A DNA stretch of 45,135 nt from an uncultured Nitrosomonas sp. (GCF_902826915.1 NZ_CADEGP010000016.1:1-45135), one strand, 5' to 3'. Positions 1-9,600 are shown, numbered from the stretch's first letter. Notes: generated by a model not told the origin, from the sequence alone. Made by a program: numbers and translations.

Positions 1-1399
1 TATCAACCGTATCAAACTCGAACTTGATTTCTTTCCATGTTTCCATGGCGATTTTCAGTTCAGGGCTGCTTTTGGCTGCTTTGGTCAGAATCGCTTTGCC
101 TTCTTTCTCGATTTCAACGCCTTGGTTACGTGCTTCTACGCAGGCTTCTAATGCAACCCGGTTAGCAGCAGCACCCGCAGCGTTACCCCATGGATGACCC
201 AAGGTGCCACCGCCAAACTGCAAGCAAGCATCGTCACCGAAGATCGCGACCAGCGCCGGCATATGCCAAACGTGAATGCCGCCTGAGGCAACCGGGAATA
301 CACCGGGCATCGAACCCCAGTCCTGATCGAAGAACAGGCCGCGACTGCGGTCTTCTTTGATGAATTTATCACGCATGGTATCGATCCAGCCGAGAGTTGC
401 TGCGCGATCACCTTCAAGTTTGCCGACCACAGTGCCGGAATGCAGGTGATCACCGCCTGATAAACGCAGCACTTTGGTTAGAACGCGGAAATGGATGCCA
501 TGGTGTGGATTGCGATCAAGCACGGCGTGCATAGCACGGTGAATGTGCAACAGCATTCCGTTGTTGCGGCACCAGTTTGCTAGTCCCGTATTGGCTGTTA
601 AACCACCCGTTAAGTAATCATGCATAATGATTGGCGCGCCTAATTCCTTAGCAAATTCTGCGCGTTTATACATTTCTTCTGGGGTTGGTGCGGTTACATT
701 AAGATAGTGACCTTTGCGTTCTCCGGTTTCACGTTCGGCTTTCTGGCAAGCTTCCACCACGAATTGGAAACGATCGCGCCAGCGCATGAAAGGTTGGCTA
801 TTAATGTTTTCATCGTCCTTGGTCAGATCCAAGCCGCCGCGTAGGCATTCGTATACGGCACGGCCATAGTTCTTTGCTGACAGACCGAGTTTAGGTTTAA
901 TAGTACATCCTAACAGCGCGCGACCGTATTTATTAAAGCGATCGCGCTCCACTTGAATACCTGCAGGAGGTCCGCCACAGGTTTTGACATAAGCAATCGG
1001 GAAACGGACATCTTCCAGACGCAATGCACGCAGCGCTTTAAAGCCAAATACGTTACCTACCAACGAGGTCAACACGTTAACTACCGAGCCTTCCTCAAAC
1101 AAATCGATTGGGTAAGCTACGAAAGCATAATAACAAGAGTCATCCCCAGGTACATCTTCAATCTTGTAGGCACGCCCTTTGTAGTAGTCCAAGTCGGTCA
1201 GTAGATCGGTCCATACCGTAGTCCAGGTGCCCGTAGAAGATTCTGCAGCTACTGCAGCAGCTACTTCTTCGCGAGGTACACCGGGTTGTGGCGTAATTTT
1301 AAAACATGCCAGAAGATCAGTGTCTAATGGGGTGTAATCAGGGGTCCAGTAAGTTTGTCGATATTCTTTTACACCTGCGTTATATGTTTTTACTGCCAT
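1..1399 (-). CDS. cbbL: RuBisCO large subunit, form I green type (3' end missing)
   Basis: Fixes CO2 on ribulose 1,5-bisphosphate in the Calvin cycle (cytoplasm or carboxysome). The reverse strand reads from ATG at 1399 as [18 protein letters not shown], typical of green form I enzymes, and continues without a stop to the window edge: 466 full codons. The last visible residues (FEFDTVD) imply that only a few C-terminal residues are cut off. Active-site segments are visible: [10 protein letters not shown], and [11 protein letters not shown] with the carbamylated lysine near residue 194 followed by the Asp-Glu metal ligands. A GGAGAAA ribosome site lies at 1404-1410. cbbR is divergent across 198 bp, the usual arrangement for CbbR control. 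The small subunit gene would lie beyond position 1 and is not seen. Form IA is my reading from the N-terminus; form IC/ID (red type) does not fit. Confidence 0.97.
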   Translation of the reverse strand, partial: MAVKTYNAGVKEYRQTYWTPDYTPLDTDLLACFKITPQPGVPREEVAAAVAAESSTGTWTTVWTDLLTDLDYYKGRAYKIEDVPGDDSCYYAFVAYPIDLFEEGSVVNVLTSLVGNVFGFKALRALRLEDVRFPIAYVKTCGGPPAGIQVERDRFNKYGRALLGCTIKPKLGLSAKNYGRAVYECLRGGLDLTKDDENINSQPFMRWRDRFQFVVEACQKAERETGERKGHYLNVTAPTPEEMYKRAEFAKELGAPIIMHDYLTGGLTANTGLANWCRNNGMLLHIHRAMHAVLDRNPHHGIHFRVLTKVLRLSGGDHLHSGTVVGKLEGDRAATLGWIDTMRDKFIKEDRSRGLFFDQDWGSMPGVFPVASGGIHVWHMPALVAIFGDDACLQFGGGTLGHPWGNAAGAAANRVALEACVEARNQGVEIEKEGKAILTKAAKSSPELKIAMETWKEIKFEFDTVD

Positions 1400-1597
1400 A
1401 ATTTTTCTCCAGTTAAATTCCACTCAACTCCAGTCAAAATATCGGACAGAAACGAGGGGAGATTGCGTTACAAACAACAAACATGACTACTTAAATCTAT
1501 GAATGACACTATAGCGTTATATATCCATAAGAACAAATCAATAATATTGATGTGTACAATAAGGCATTGCTTATACTAAATCTTGGGGAAGCGATAC
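1400..1597. promoter_or_regulatory. cbbL-cbbR divergent control region with two LysR-type dyads
   Basis: Two dyads sit between the divergent genes. ATCAATA-A-TATTGAT at 1537-1551 is a perfect 7-bp inverted repeat containing T-N11-A (T1538, A1550). TTAT-N6-ATAA at 1517-1530 also contains T-N11-A. Their centres are about 20.5 bp apart, close to two helical turns, which fits the recognition and activation sites of LysR regulators. CbbR is the obvious candidate. Binding is inferred from motif and context only. Confidence 0.5.
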
Positions 1598-2515
1598 ATG
1601 CTACATCTTACATTACGTCAATTGCAAGTGTTTGAATCGGTTGCCCGGCATTTGAGTTATTCGCGTGCAGCTGATGAGCTCCACTTGACACAACCTGCTG
1701 TTTCCATGCAAATCAAACAGCTGGAGGGCAACATTGGTTTGCCGTTATTGGAGCAGTTGGGAAAACGAATTTATCTGACCGAAGCGGGACGTGAATTGTA
1801 TCAATACAGCCGATCGATTGCCCAGCAGCTATCCGATATGGAAGTGGCTTTAGATGAATTAAAAGGTATGGAACGTGGCAAGCTGAATATTTCCGTCGTT
1901 ACTACAGCGAATTATTTTGCGCCGCATTTATTAGCAAAATTTTGCCAACGTTACCAAGGTGTGACCGTGAGTTTAAATGTTTCCAATCGTGAAGCAGTTT
2001 TGAAACAACTGGCGGATAATTTGATTGATCTTGCAATTATGGGGCAGCCTCCCGAGAATCTGGATATTGATAGCGAATCTTTCATGGAGAATCCATTGGT
2101 TGTCGTAGCGCCGCCGGATCATCCATTGTGCATCGAGCGATTTATTCCCGTAGAACGATTGGCCGAAGAGACCTTTTTAGTGCGGGAATCTGGTTCTGGC
2201 ACACGCAGTGCCATGGAGCGTTTTTTTGCTGCACACAAAATCACGATTAATAAAGGCATGGAAACAGATACGACTGAAGCTATCAAACAAGCTGTACAGG
2301 CAGGTATGGGGTTGGGTATCATGTCGCAGCATACTGCGGAACTGGAACTTGAAACGAACCGGTTGAAAATTTTGGATGTTCAGGGTTTTCCCATTGTGCG
2401 TTACTGGCATGTCGTGAATCGGAAAAATAAACGCTTATCCAGTACTGCAAATGCATTTAGAGAATTCTTGCTGAAAGAAGCAGAAAAGCTGATGTTGGTG
2501 TCGAAACGATCATAA
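1598..2515 (+). CDS. cbbR: LysR-family regulator of RuBisCO genes, CbbR
   Basis: DNA-binding activator of CO2-fixation genes, which in this family responds to Calvin-cycle metabolites. The 305-residue protein has an N-terminal winged helix-turn-helix (about residues 1-60, with LSYSRAADELHLTQPAVSMQ) and a C-terminal effector domain of the periplasmic-binding fold (about 90-295). An in-frame TTG lies at 1583, but I chose ATG at 1598 because GGGGAAG at 1585-1591 sits 6 bases before it and CbbR proteins normally begin MxLTLRQLQVFE. It is divergent from cbbL, and the dyads between them are likely its targets and possibly autoregulatory. Length is normal for the family. Confidence 0.93.
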   Translation: MLHLTLRQLQVFESVARHLSYSRAADELHLTQPAVSMQIKQLEGNIGLPLLEQLGKRIYLTEAGRELYQYSRSIAQQLSDMEVALDELKGMERGKLNISVVTTANYFAPHLLAKFCQRYQGVTVSLNVSNREAVLKQLADNLIDLAIMGQPPENLDIDSESFMENPLVVVAPPDHPLCIERFIPVERLAEETFLVRESGSGTRSAMERFFAAHKITINKGMETDTTEAIKQAVQAGMGLGIMSQHTAELELETNRLKILDVQGFPIVRYWHVVNRKNKRLSSTANAFREFLLKEAEKLMLVSKRS

Positions 2516-2538
2516 TACTTTGACTAATATAAAAATAT

Positions 2539-2554
2539 CACGCATTCTTGCGTG
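2539..2554. repeat. Small hairpin after cbbR
   Basis: CACGCA-TTCT-TGCGTG is a perfect 6-bp stem with a 4-base loop, 23 bases after the cbbR stop. No T-run follows, so it is not a convincing intrinsic terminator; it could be an mRNA 3'-end structure. Confidence 0.35.
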
Positions 2555-2630
2555 TGCGAAGTGCCTAACTTTTAGTTAAGCATAATTCTTAATAAATAAT
2601 CAACTTTAACTTGATAAAATTGCTATCAAA

Positions 2631-3287
2631 GTGCATAGATCGACTACAGTAATTGTTAGTTTATGGTGTAGTTTAAGCGCGTTGTTGATTCTATTGATTG
2701 ATGTTAAAACATCATTGGGTATTGCTGGCGGCGTTCCCTATATTATTGTAGTATTAATTTCATTGAAATCACCGCACAAACACTTCACCATAGCAGTTGC
2801 AACATTCTGTACCATTTTAGTTTGGGTTGGATATCTAGGATCGCCGCCCAGTGGAGTTGAAATGTATATAGCTTATACCAATCGCTTTCTAAGTATCTTA
2901 GCAATCTGGGTCACAACCGTTTTAACATTATCGCAGCGCGATAGCGTTAACCAGTTGCATCAAGAACGACTAATACACTTACAGTCGCTTAGAGAAGCTG
3001 AAATTCAGCAAGAAAAATTAAAAATACTCAAAGCGACTATGCGAACAGTACAGGATATTACTGGTAATTTTCTGAACAATTTACATTTCTTTAAACTGGA
3101 GATTAATAGAAATAACACGTTGTCACCCGAGTCAATGAAAAAGCTTGATCAGGTGACCCAGGAAACAACACTGCGGCTAAATAAGTTAGCAGATTTGGAT
3201 GAAATTCGTGAAAAAAAGATGGCAGGCGATATGGTGGGTATTGATTATGATCAGCCAACTAAAGATAAAAATACAACCGACGCGTGA
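2631..3287 (+). CDS. Membrane protein with kinase-like helical domain, no catalytic domain
   Basis: Function unknown. The 218-residue product starts at GTG 2631; no ATG gives the first membrane segment, and the ribosome site is weak. Three or four hydrophobic segments fill about residues 5-100 (VSLWCSLSALLILLID, YIIVVLIS, FTIAVATFCTILVWVG, FLSILAIWVTTVLTL). A charged helical region follows (about 105-145, LHQERLIHLQSLREAEIQQE), then a segment resembling the two-helix dimerisation domain of sensor kinases (about 145-195, TVQDITGNFLNNLHFFKLE). It lacks the phospho-accepting His motif and there is no ATPase domain after it. It may be a truncated kinase or a stand-alone dimerising membrane protein. 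The next gene is a small membrane protein 37 bp on, possibly co-transcribed. Confidence 0.6.
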   Translation: MHRSTTVIVSLWCSLSALLILLIDVKTSLGIAGGVPYIIVVLISLKSPHKHFTIAVATFCTILVWVGYLGSPPSGVEMYIAYTNRFLSILAIWVTTVLTLSQRDSVNQLHQERLIHLQSLREAEIQQEKLKILKATMRTVQDITGNFLNNLHFFKLEINRNNTLSPESMKKLDQVTQETTLRLNKLADLDEIREKKMAGDMVGIDYDQPTKDKNTTDA

Positions 3288-3324
3288 ATTAACTTATTGA
3301 AATAAATAAAGAGGACGAATAATA

Positions 3325-3549
3325 ATGTCAGAGCAGGGATCGGGTGGAAACGTATTAGCTGCAGTATGCAGTTTTTTTATACCGGGGTTAGGGCAGCTGG
3401 TGCAGGGACGTTTGTTGCCAGCTTTTTTGTTTTTTGCTATTTGTGGTACAGGTTATTTTTTTGCGGTGCTGATTATTCCTGCAATCATCGGCGGAATTTT
3501 TCATCTTTGGTCAATTATTGACGCGGCCCGATTTGCTAGGTCTACGTAA
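3325..3549 (+). CDS. Small two-helix membrane protein
   Basis: A 74-residue protein with two hydrophobic stretches (about residues 8-45 and 47-65) and the pattern FIPGLGQLVQGRLLPAF, where a Pro-Gly-x-Gly-Gln turn precedes a membrane helix, as in TM2-like or DUF5683-like small membrane proteins. AGAGGA lies just upstream of ATG 3325. No function can be assigned. It follows the kinase-like membrane protein on the same strand, and IS debris begins immediately after its stop. Confidence 0.6.
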   Translation: MSEQGSGGNVLAAVCSFFIPGLGQLVQGRLLPAFLFFAICGTGYFFAVLIIPAIIGGIFHLWSIIDAARFARST

Positions 3550-3776
3550 TTGCCAGCTCAAAATATTTTCTATGTAGCGGTAATATTTGGTGTCACCCGC
3601 CGCACCCGCAAAGGAAACTTTCGCAATCAAATCGATTACCTGATTGATTGGGAACCGATAGAAAAAGCAATCGCTGAATATTATGCTTCTACATTTGATG
3701 CCGCAGACCGTCCTGCCTATCCCGGGTTGCTGCTGTTAAAAATGTTGCTGTCAGGAATCTGGCACGGTGGATTCAG
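3550..3776 (+). pseudogene. IS5-family transposase N-terminal fragment
   Basis: From about 3589 the frame reads RKGNFRNQIDYLIDWEPI and then RPAYPGLLLLKMLL and GIWHGG, the N-terminal DUF772 region of IS5-family transposases. The reading frame has no good start and the DDE catalytic domain is absent: homology stops where the IS3-type terminal repeat begins at 3777. The piece is therefore a dead remnant of roughly 60 residues out of about 300-330. The family call is from memory of conserved IS5 N-termini; the exact group cannot be given. Confidence 0.75.
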
Positions 3777-4018
3777 TGAATCGCCCCGGATTTTCTGGAG
3801 ATAAAATGATTTGAGAGGAAGAAGAGATGAAGAATCAAATCAGTTATTCACCGGAAGTACAGGAACGAGCGGTAAGATTGGTATTTGAACGCCAAAAGGA
3901 GTATGAATCGCAATGGTCGGCGATCAAATCGATCGCATCAAAGATTGGCTGTACAGCGGAGACATTGCGCATATGGGTAAGACGAGCAGAGACTGATCAG
4001 GGAATCCGGGGCGATTCA
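3777..4018 (+). mobile_element. Internally deleted IS3-family element (MITE-like, 242 bp)
   Basis: Inverted ends are visible: TGAATCGCCCCGGATT at 3777-3792 matches the reverse complement of 4003-4018 in all 16 bases, and a further CTG matches after two mismatches. These ends resemble those of IS3-family elements. Inside are a GAGGAAGAAGAG ribosome site and only the first part of orfA; the rest of orfA and all of orfB are gone. No clear target duplication is seen (CAG to the left, TTT to the right). The element directly abuts the broken IS5 fragment, suggesting insertion into it or a recombination junction. Confidence 0.8.
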
Positions 4019-4039
4019 TTTTTGCTTGGCTGCGTATAA
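3827..4039 (+). pseudogene. Truncated IS3-family OrfA (helix-turn-helix part)
   Basis: The 70-residue frame starts MKNQISYSPEVQERAVRLVF and contains the helix-turn-helix region (SIASKIGCTAETLRIWVRRA) typical of IS3-family OrfA, which binds the element ends. After about residue 60 the frame runs through the right inverted repeat and stops 21 bases outside it. The leucine-zipper part of OrfA and the DDE protein OrfB are missing. It could still be translated from its good ribosome site and act as an end-binding protein, but it cannot transpose alone. Confidence 0.8.
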
Positions 4040-4116
4040 CTGATCGCTGAATTTCTGAGTAGGCTCTACTTAATTGACGGCACATCTTTGTGGATTTTCG
4101 ATTTTCTTGAGATGAG

Positions 4117-6879
4117 CTAATTCAGTTTTTCCAGCTGTAAAGTTAGGTGATCGAGTTTTTTGTTAAATGTAACCAGGCGGTCTTTTTCTTGTGCGACAAC
4201 CTGCGCCGGGGCTTGTTTTACAAAGCTGGTGTTGGAAAGTTTAGTTTGTGCTTTGGATACTTCTGCCTGAATGCGGGTAATTTCCTTGGATAAGCGTTCG
4301 CGTTCCGCTTCCACATTTACCTCAATTTTCAGCATTAATTTGAAATCTCGGACAATCGCCACCGGAGCATCTGCAGCAGGTAATCCATCTGATTGAATCT
4401 CCATATCTGATAATTTGGCTAATGCAAGCAAGTAGGGCGAATACTTTGCCAATATTTGTGAATCACCGGCAGCCAGAAGCGGCACCTTGAGTGCGGGTGA
4501 TAGTTGCATTTCACCGCGCAGATTACGGCAGGCATTGATTATTTCTTTGAGTAACAGAATCTCTTCAATGGATTGTTGATTGATTTTTGTTGTATCAGCA
4601 ATTGGATATGGCTGGCACATAATGCTTGCACCTTCTTTTCCTGCCAGTGGTGCGACTTTCTGCCATAGTTCCTCGGTAATGAATGGAATGATAGGATGTG
4701 CCAGCCGCAGCATGGTTTCCAATACACGCACTAGCGTTCTGCGTGTTGTTCGTTGAATCGAATCCTGTGGGTTGTTTAGTTGTACTTTGGCCAGCTCAAC
4801 ATACCAGTCACAGTACTCGTCCCAAACCAGCTCGTAGATTTCGCGTGCTGAAAGATCAAAGCGATACTGGGTAAATGCCAGTTCAATTGCTTGTTCAGCT
4901 TGTTGTAATCGACTGATGATCCATTGATCGGCTGCAGAATAAGTGAGTGGTAATGTTTTGTCCAATCCCGTATCTTTGTCTTCACAATTCATGAGCACAA
5001 AGCGTGTTGCATTCCAGAGTTTGTTGCAGAAATTCCGGTATCCTTCACAACGTTGCAGATCGAATTTAATATCCCGACCGTGCGAAGCCAGGCTGGCAAA
5101 TGTGAAACGCAAGGCATCGGTTCCAAAAGCCGAAATACCCTGAGGGAAATCTTTGCGGGTATTTTTTTCAATCGATTCGGCTTCTTTCGGTTTCATCAGT
5201 CCGGTGGTGCGCTTTGCGATCAAATCGGGTAGGGTAATGCCATCGATCAAATCCAGAGGATCCAGTACGTTACCTTTGGTTTTGCTCATTTTCTGACCTT
5301 CAGCATCGCGGATTAGACCCGTAATATAAACCTCCTTGAAAGGCACTTGGTTGGTGAAATGTAACGACATCATCACCATGCGTGCTACCCAGAAGAAAAT
5401 GATGTCAAACCCCGTGATCAATACCGATGTCGGCAGAAATGTTTTCAGTTCTGGCGTTTCATCTGGCCAGCCCAAAGTAGAGAATGGCCAGAGTGCCGAT
5501 GAAAACCAGGTATCCAGTACATCATCATCCTGTTTCAGATTGTTGTTGCCGGAAAGTTTCTGCGCTTCTTCCAGACTATGGGCCACGGTGACGTTGCCAT
5601 CTTCGTCATACCATGCCGGGATACGGTGTCCCCACCATAATTGGCGTGAAATGCACCAATCCTGAATGTTCTCAAGCCATTGGTTGTAAACATGCGTCCA
5701 GTTGTCCGGCGTAAACTTAATTTCACCAGCGGCAACAACTTCTAATCCTCGCTTGGCCAAATTCTCCATTGCGACATACCATTGATCAGTCAGCATTGGC
5801 TCGATGATGGTATTGGTGCGATCGCCTCGTGGGACCATCAGTTTGTGAGGTTTGGTTTCAACCAGAAAACCTTGCGCATCCAGATCGACAATAATTTTTT
5901 TTCTGGCCTCAAAACGATCCATACCTTGATATTCGGTTGGAGCCATATCATTGATTTTTGCGTCCAAGGTGAAAATGTTGATCGGTACCAAATGATGTCG
6001 CTGCCCAACCAGATAATCATTAAAGTCGTGAGCTGGAGTAATTTTCACACAACCGGTGCCAAATTCAGAATCGACATAAGTGTCCGCAATAATTGGAATG
6101 GTGCGTTCACACAGCGGTAGTCTGAGGTGTCGCCCAATTAGATGTTGATAACGCGGATCCTCGGGATGCACGGCGACGGCTACATCACCCAGCATGGTTT
6201 CTGGGCGAGTAGTGGCGACAATTAAAGCGTTCGTTTGTTCTGTGCCAGAACCATCCGTTTGTTCCAATGGATAGCGAATGTGCCACAATGAGCCATTTTC
6301 TTCAGTTGCAACGACTTCCAGATCGGATACGGCAGTTTGCAAAACAGAATCCCAATTCACCAGCCGCTTGCCGCGATAAATCAGTCCTTCACGATATAAG
6401 CGAACAAATACTTCGGTGACAGCACGTGATAATGCGTCATCCATGGTAAAACGCTCGCGCGTCCAGTCACAAGAAGTACCCAGGCGTCGCATTTGCCGGG
6501 TGATGGTAGAACCAGATTCTTCTTTCCATTGCCATACCCGTTCTAAAAATGCTTCCCGGCCCATTTTGCGACGATCGAGGTTCTGCTGATCCAGTTGACG
6601 CTCAACTACAATCTGCGTAGCAATGCCGGCATGATCAGTGCCCGGTTGCCATAAAGTGTTGTACCCTCGCATGCGGTGATAGCGCGTTAGTGCATCCATC
6701 AAGGTGTGCTGGAACGCATGCCCCATGTGCAGTGTGCCGGTAACATTGGGAGGCGGCAGCATGATGCAATAGGCGGGGCGATCTTCAGTGGCAGTAGGTT
6801 TGAAATATCCGGCGGATTCCCATTTGGAATACCAAAGATTTTCAATATGCTTAGGGTCAAAACTTTTTTCGAGATTCAT
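4117..6879 (-). CDS. valS: Valyl-tRNA synthetase
   Basis: Charges tRNA-Val in the cytoplasm. The 920-residue product is of normal bacterial length. The class I HIGH motif appears as HMGH at residues 51-54 within [15 protein letters not shown], and KMSKT near residue 530 is the second ATP-binding signature. The editing domain lies between (for example [10 protein letters not shown] and [12 protein letters not shown]). The anticodon-binding domain and a C-terminal coiled coil (about 850-920, many Glu/Lys/Arg) complete it. It is the last gene of the pepA-holC-(119 aa)-valS series, 141 bp after the small unknown gene. The ribosome site before ATG 6879 is weak. No disruption is seen. Confidence 0.98.
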   Translation of the reverse strand: MNLEKSFDPKHIENLWYSKWESAGYFKPTATEDRPAYCIMLPPPNVTGTLHMGHAFQHTLMDALTRYHRMRGYNTLWQPGTDHAGIATQIVVERQLDQQNLDRRKMGREAFLERVWQWKEESGSTITRQMRRLGTSCDWTRERFTMDDALSRAVTEVFVRLYREGLIYRGKRLVNWDSVLQTAVSDLEVVATEENGSLWHIRYPLEQTDGSGTEQTNALIVATTRPETMLGDVAVAVHPEDPRYQHLIGRHLRLPLCERTIPIIADTYVDSEFGTGCVKITPAHDFNDYLVGQRHHLVPINIFTLDAKINDMAPTEYQGMDRFEARKKIIVDLDAQGFLVETKPHKLMVPRGDRTNTIIEPMLTDQWYVAMENLAKRGLEVVAAGEIKFTPDNWTHVYNQWLENIQDWCISRQLWWGHRIPAWYDEDGNVTVAHSLEEAQKLSGNNNLKQDDDVLDTWFSSALWPFSTLGWPDETPELKTFLPTSVLITGFDIIFFWVARMVMMSLHFTNQVPFKEVYITGLIRDAEGQKMSKTKGNVLDPLDLIDGITLPDLIAKRTTGLMKPKEAESIEKNTRKDFPQGISAFGTDALRFTFASLASHGRDIKFDLQRCEGYRNFCNKLWNATRFVLMNCEDKDTGLDKTLPLTYSAADQWIISRLQQAEQAIELAFTQYRFDLSAREIYELVWDEYCDWYVELAKVQLNNPQDSIQRTTRRTLVRVLETMLRLAHPIIPFITEELWQKVAPLAGKEGASIMCQPYPIADTTKINQQSIEEILLLKEIINACRNLRGEMQLSPALKVPLLAAGDSQILAKYSPYLLALAKLSDMEIQSDGLPAADAPVAIVRDFKLMLKIEVNVEAERERLSKEITRIQAEVSKAQTKLSNTSFVKQAPAQVVAQEKDRLVTFNKKLDHLTLQLEKLN

Positions 6880-7020
6880 GAAATTTTAAGGGTGTGAATT
6901 CTGCTAAGAAAATAGCCATTATACTACTGGATGTCATATCCGAGCGCATGACAAGGGGCGCAGGTTATTCAGATGCAGGTCGACATATCTATTACTACAG
7001 TGGGGTAGTATTTGTAACGG

Positions 7021-7380
7021 TTATTTAACTTGATTGGTCAATCGAGCTTCCAAAGCGTTTGCTAGCGCCTTTTTGTTCAGAGTATCCATTTCGATATTAG
7101 CATCTTTTAACGCGGCTTCGAGTATTAGCTGGATCGGTGTTGGGCGTGCTGGCTGCAGTTGAATTACGGACGGATGAAGTACCACCACTTCGCTCAATAA
7201 CGGTATTGTACCTGCATCCATGGAGGCTGTCTTGTCGGAATGCTGCGCGTTTGCAGAGAGCGTGACATTACTTATTGCGGGAGTAATTTTACCTTGACTC
7301 TGATATTTGTTGAGTAAGCTACGAAATTTCTCCAGTATTGCAGCATCATCAAAATCGATTGCAGGTTTATTTTCATCCAT
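7021..7380 (-). CDS. Unknown 119-residue protein between holC and valS
   Basis: I do not recognise a domain. The product is acidic at the N-terminus (MDENKPAIDFDDAAILEKF), has a low-complexity middle, and ends in a probable helical segment (about residues 78-119) rich in Leu, Ala and Lys. It has no signal peptide, membrane segment or cysteine. It starts 17 bp after holC stops and precedes valS, so it is probably co-transcribed with them. The position suggests a lineage-specific insertion into the widespread holC-valS pair. Codon use looks like that of its neighbours. Confidence 0.7.
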   Translation of the reverse strand: MDENKPAIDFDDAAILEKFRSLLNKYQSQGKITPAISNVTLSANAQHSDKTASMDAGTIPLLSEVVVLHPSVIQLQPARPTPIQLILEAALKDANIEMDTLNKKALANALEARLTNQVK

Positions 7381-7397
7381 GATAGAAGAAGTGGCTG

Positions 7398-7838
7398 TTA
7401 ATGTGGATCGAGCTGATCATTTAAATGGTGATGTTGTATCTCATAACCGGCATTCTTATAAAAACGGTAGCGTTCGCGTGCTGCTAGTTTGTCCTCATGA
7501 GAGGTGCCTGCGATTTCAATTAATCGCTTAAACTGATCCAATAAATTTGGAGGCTGATCATGCAGATTAATCAATACATCAAACAAAGAGCTTACTTGAA
7601 TTTGATTACTTAAAATCACCGGTGTTGCGCCTACCAACTGATCATCGTCCAAGATATTGCAATGAGGAATAAAGCTGGTAGGTGAAAATGTCCATAGTAA
7701 TTTATCCAACTGATCTAGCAATGTTGATCCGGGCGTGTAAATCAATACTCTCATATTTTTCTGTACTGCTTTGGCGCAAAGCCGACACGTTGTTTGTAGC
7801 TTATCGGTTGATCCCGAGTAAAAAAGAATATGTGTCAT
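7398..7838 (-). CDS. holC: DNA polymerase III chi subunit
   Basis: Chi links the clamp loader (through psi) to single-strand binding protein at the replication fork. The 146-residue product begins MTHILFYSGSTDKLQTTCRL and contains WTFSPTSFIPHC followed by PVILS, all characteristic of HolC. Length is usual for the family (about 140-150). It lies 35 bp downstream of pepA on the same strand, the pepA-holC order known from many proteobacteria. The C-terminus (HHHLNDQLDPH) is His-rich, which I treat as incidental. Confidence 0.93.
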   Translation of the reverse strand: MTHILFYSGSTDKLQTTCRLCAKAVQKNMRVLIYTPGSTLLDQLDKLLWTFSPTSFIPHCNILDDDQLVGATPVILSNQIQVSSLFDVLINLHDQPPNLLDQFKRLIEIAGTSHEDKLAARERYRFYKNAGYEIQHHHLNDQLDPH

Positions 7839-7873
7839 AAAAGTCAGTGTATTGAATTTAGACTGATAGAATT

Positions 7874-9370
7874 CTAGTTAGAGGCCTTGGATTGTGCAAT
7901 CAAGAATTGTGTTAATAACGGCACTGGTCGACCGCTTGCTCCTTTATCTTTACCTGATTTCCAGGCTGTTCCTGCAATATCCAGATGCGCCCAACGGTAT
8001 TTCTTGGTAAATCGGGATAGGAAGCAAGCAGCCGTGATGGTTCCTGCAGTTCTTCCTCCGATATTGGCGATATCTGCAAAATTGCTTTTTAGTAAATCCT
8101 GATATTCATCCCATAAAGGCAGTTGCCAAGCACGATCAGCCGCCTGTTCTCCAGCATCTAATAATTCTTGCGCAAGCTTGTCATCATTACTCATCAGGCC
8201 AGTGGTGAGATTGCCTAGTGCAATTACGCAAGCGCCTGTCAAGGTGGCGATATCAATCACTATTTTGGGGTTGTAGCGTTCGGCGTAGGTTAATGCATCG
8301 CATAAAATCAGGCGTCCCTCCGCATCGGTATTCAAAATTTCAATGGTCTGGCCGGACATGCTGGTTACTACGTCTCCAGGCTTTGTCGCGTTACCGCTGG
8401 GCATATTCTCGGTTGCTGGTATGATCACAACCAGATTGATCGGTAATTTCATTTCGGCAACTGCAAGTATCGTTCCCAACACGCTACCGGCTCCGCTCAT
8501 GTCGAATTTCATTTCATCCATTTCAGCAGCAGGCTTGAGCGAGATACCACCGGTATCAAAAGTCACTCCTTTGCCAACTAAAACAATGGGGTGTTCTTTT
8601 TTACCCAATCCATAGTATTCCAGCACAATTAGCTTTGCTGGTTGTTCGCTACCGCGGGCAACAGAGAGAAGAGATCCCATACCTAACTTTTCCATATCTT
8701 TTTCATCTAATATGGATGCCTTGAGCTTATACGTTTTGGCAAGATCTTTGGCTTGCGTGGCAAGATAAGTAGGGGTGCAGATATTCGGAGCAAGATTGCC
8801 CAAATCTTTTGTAAGATTCATCCCATGAGCAATGGCTAAACTTTGTTGCATGGCCTGTTCACACGCAATGAGTTCTGCCTGAGTATCGATGCAAAATAGT
8901 ATCTTGCGTAATTTGCTCTGATTGTTCTCAGGTTTACTTTTTAGCTGATCAAATCGGTAAATGCTACTGATTGTAGCAATGACGGTTTGGGAGATTTTCC
9001 AATCATTTGTCCGCGCTTTAATAGGAAAATCAGATAAAAACAGCATGACATCAGTCACCGCTGTTTTGTGCAAGGCATTTAACGTTGAATTGATCACCGC
9101 TAAGAATGTTTTTTCATTAAATTCCTGCTCTTTTCCTAACCCAATTAATAAAATTCTTTTAAACTGCGTCCCCGGGACATTATGAAGTAACAGGGAGGTA
9201 TTTACTTTTCCGTTGATATCGCCCGACGCGAGTATGCTTTTAATATGCCCTTGTGTGGTTTTTTCCAATATTTTTACCGACTCAGTCATTTTTCTTGATT
9301 CGAAAATTCCAACTACAGCACAAGCGCCTCGTTGTTTCTCCAAGGTTCCAATTTTAATTCCAAAATCCAC
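7874..9370 (-). CDS. pepA: Leucyl aminopeptidase (cytosol aminopeptidase, M17)
   Basis: Cytoplasmic two-metal hexameric aminopeptidase that removes N-terminal residues from peptides; in some bacteria it also binds DNA. Metal-binding and catalytic segments are visible: VGKGVTFDTGG with the metal-binding Lys and Asp, MKFDMSGAG, and NTDAEGRL near residue 345. A longer frame opens at ATG 9406, but I chose GTG at 9370: AAAGGAG at 9377-9383 lies 6 bases ahead of it and the protein then begins VDFGIKIG, matching where family members start. This gives 498 residues. It heads the series leading to valS; the upstream 308 bp to the divergent HDOD-GGDEF gene hold the promoters. Confidence 0.96.
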   Translation of the reverse strand: MDFGIKIGTLEKQRGACAVVGIFESRKMTESVKILEKTTQGHIKSILASGDINGKVNTSLLLHNVPGTQFKRILLIGLGKEQEFNEKTFLAVINSTLNALHKTAVTDVMLFLSDFPIKARTNDWKISQTVIATISSIYRFDQLKSKPENNQSKLRKILFCIDTQAELIACEQAMQQSLAIAHGMNLTKDLGNLAPNICTPTYLATQAKDLAKTYKLKASILDEKDMEKLGMGSLLSVARGSEQPAKLIVLEYYGLGKKEHPIVLVGKGVTFDTGGISLKPAAEMDEMKFDMSGAGSVLGTILAVAEMKLPINLVVIIPATENMPSGNATKPGDVVTSMSGQTIEILNTDAEGRLILCDALTYAERYNPKIVIDIATLTGACVIALGNLTTGLMSNDDKLAQELLDAGEQAADRAWQLPLWDEYQDLLKSNFADIANIGGRTAGTITAACFLSRFTKKYRWAHLDIAGTAWKSGKDKGASGRPVPLLTQFLIAQSKASN

Positions 9371-9600
9371 GTTTGACTCCTTTAGCAAGAATGTTCTTTC
9401 GAACAATTAATTAGTTTAGTATTTATCCAGTTGATTGTCTTATAACTGCTTTGTTCCAAATAATCAAAACAATTTCTACGATAATCTAATCACATACAAT
9501 TTGGTTAAAAAAATGAGCCTCTGATTAGAGCCGATAAGGGTATGGTGAATATTTTCAGAAGTTATAGTAGATAAGATAATCCTTGTGGAAATAAGACAAG

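Noticed and set aside
953..1204. Plus-strand frame of 83 codons inside cbbL
   Set aside because: It lies entirely antisense to a well-conserved RuBisCO sequence and has no family-like features.
2539..2554. Intrinsic terminator after cbbR
   Set aside because: The stem is short and no T-run follows on either strand.
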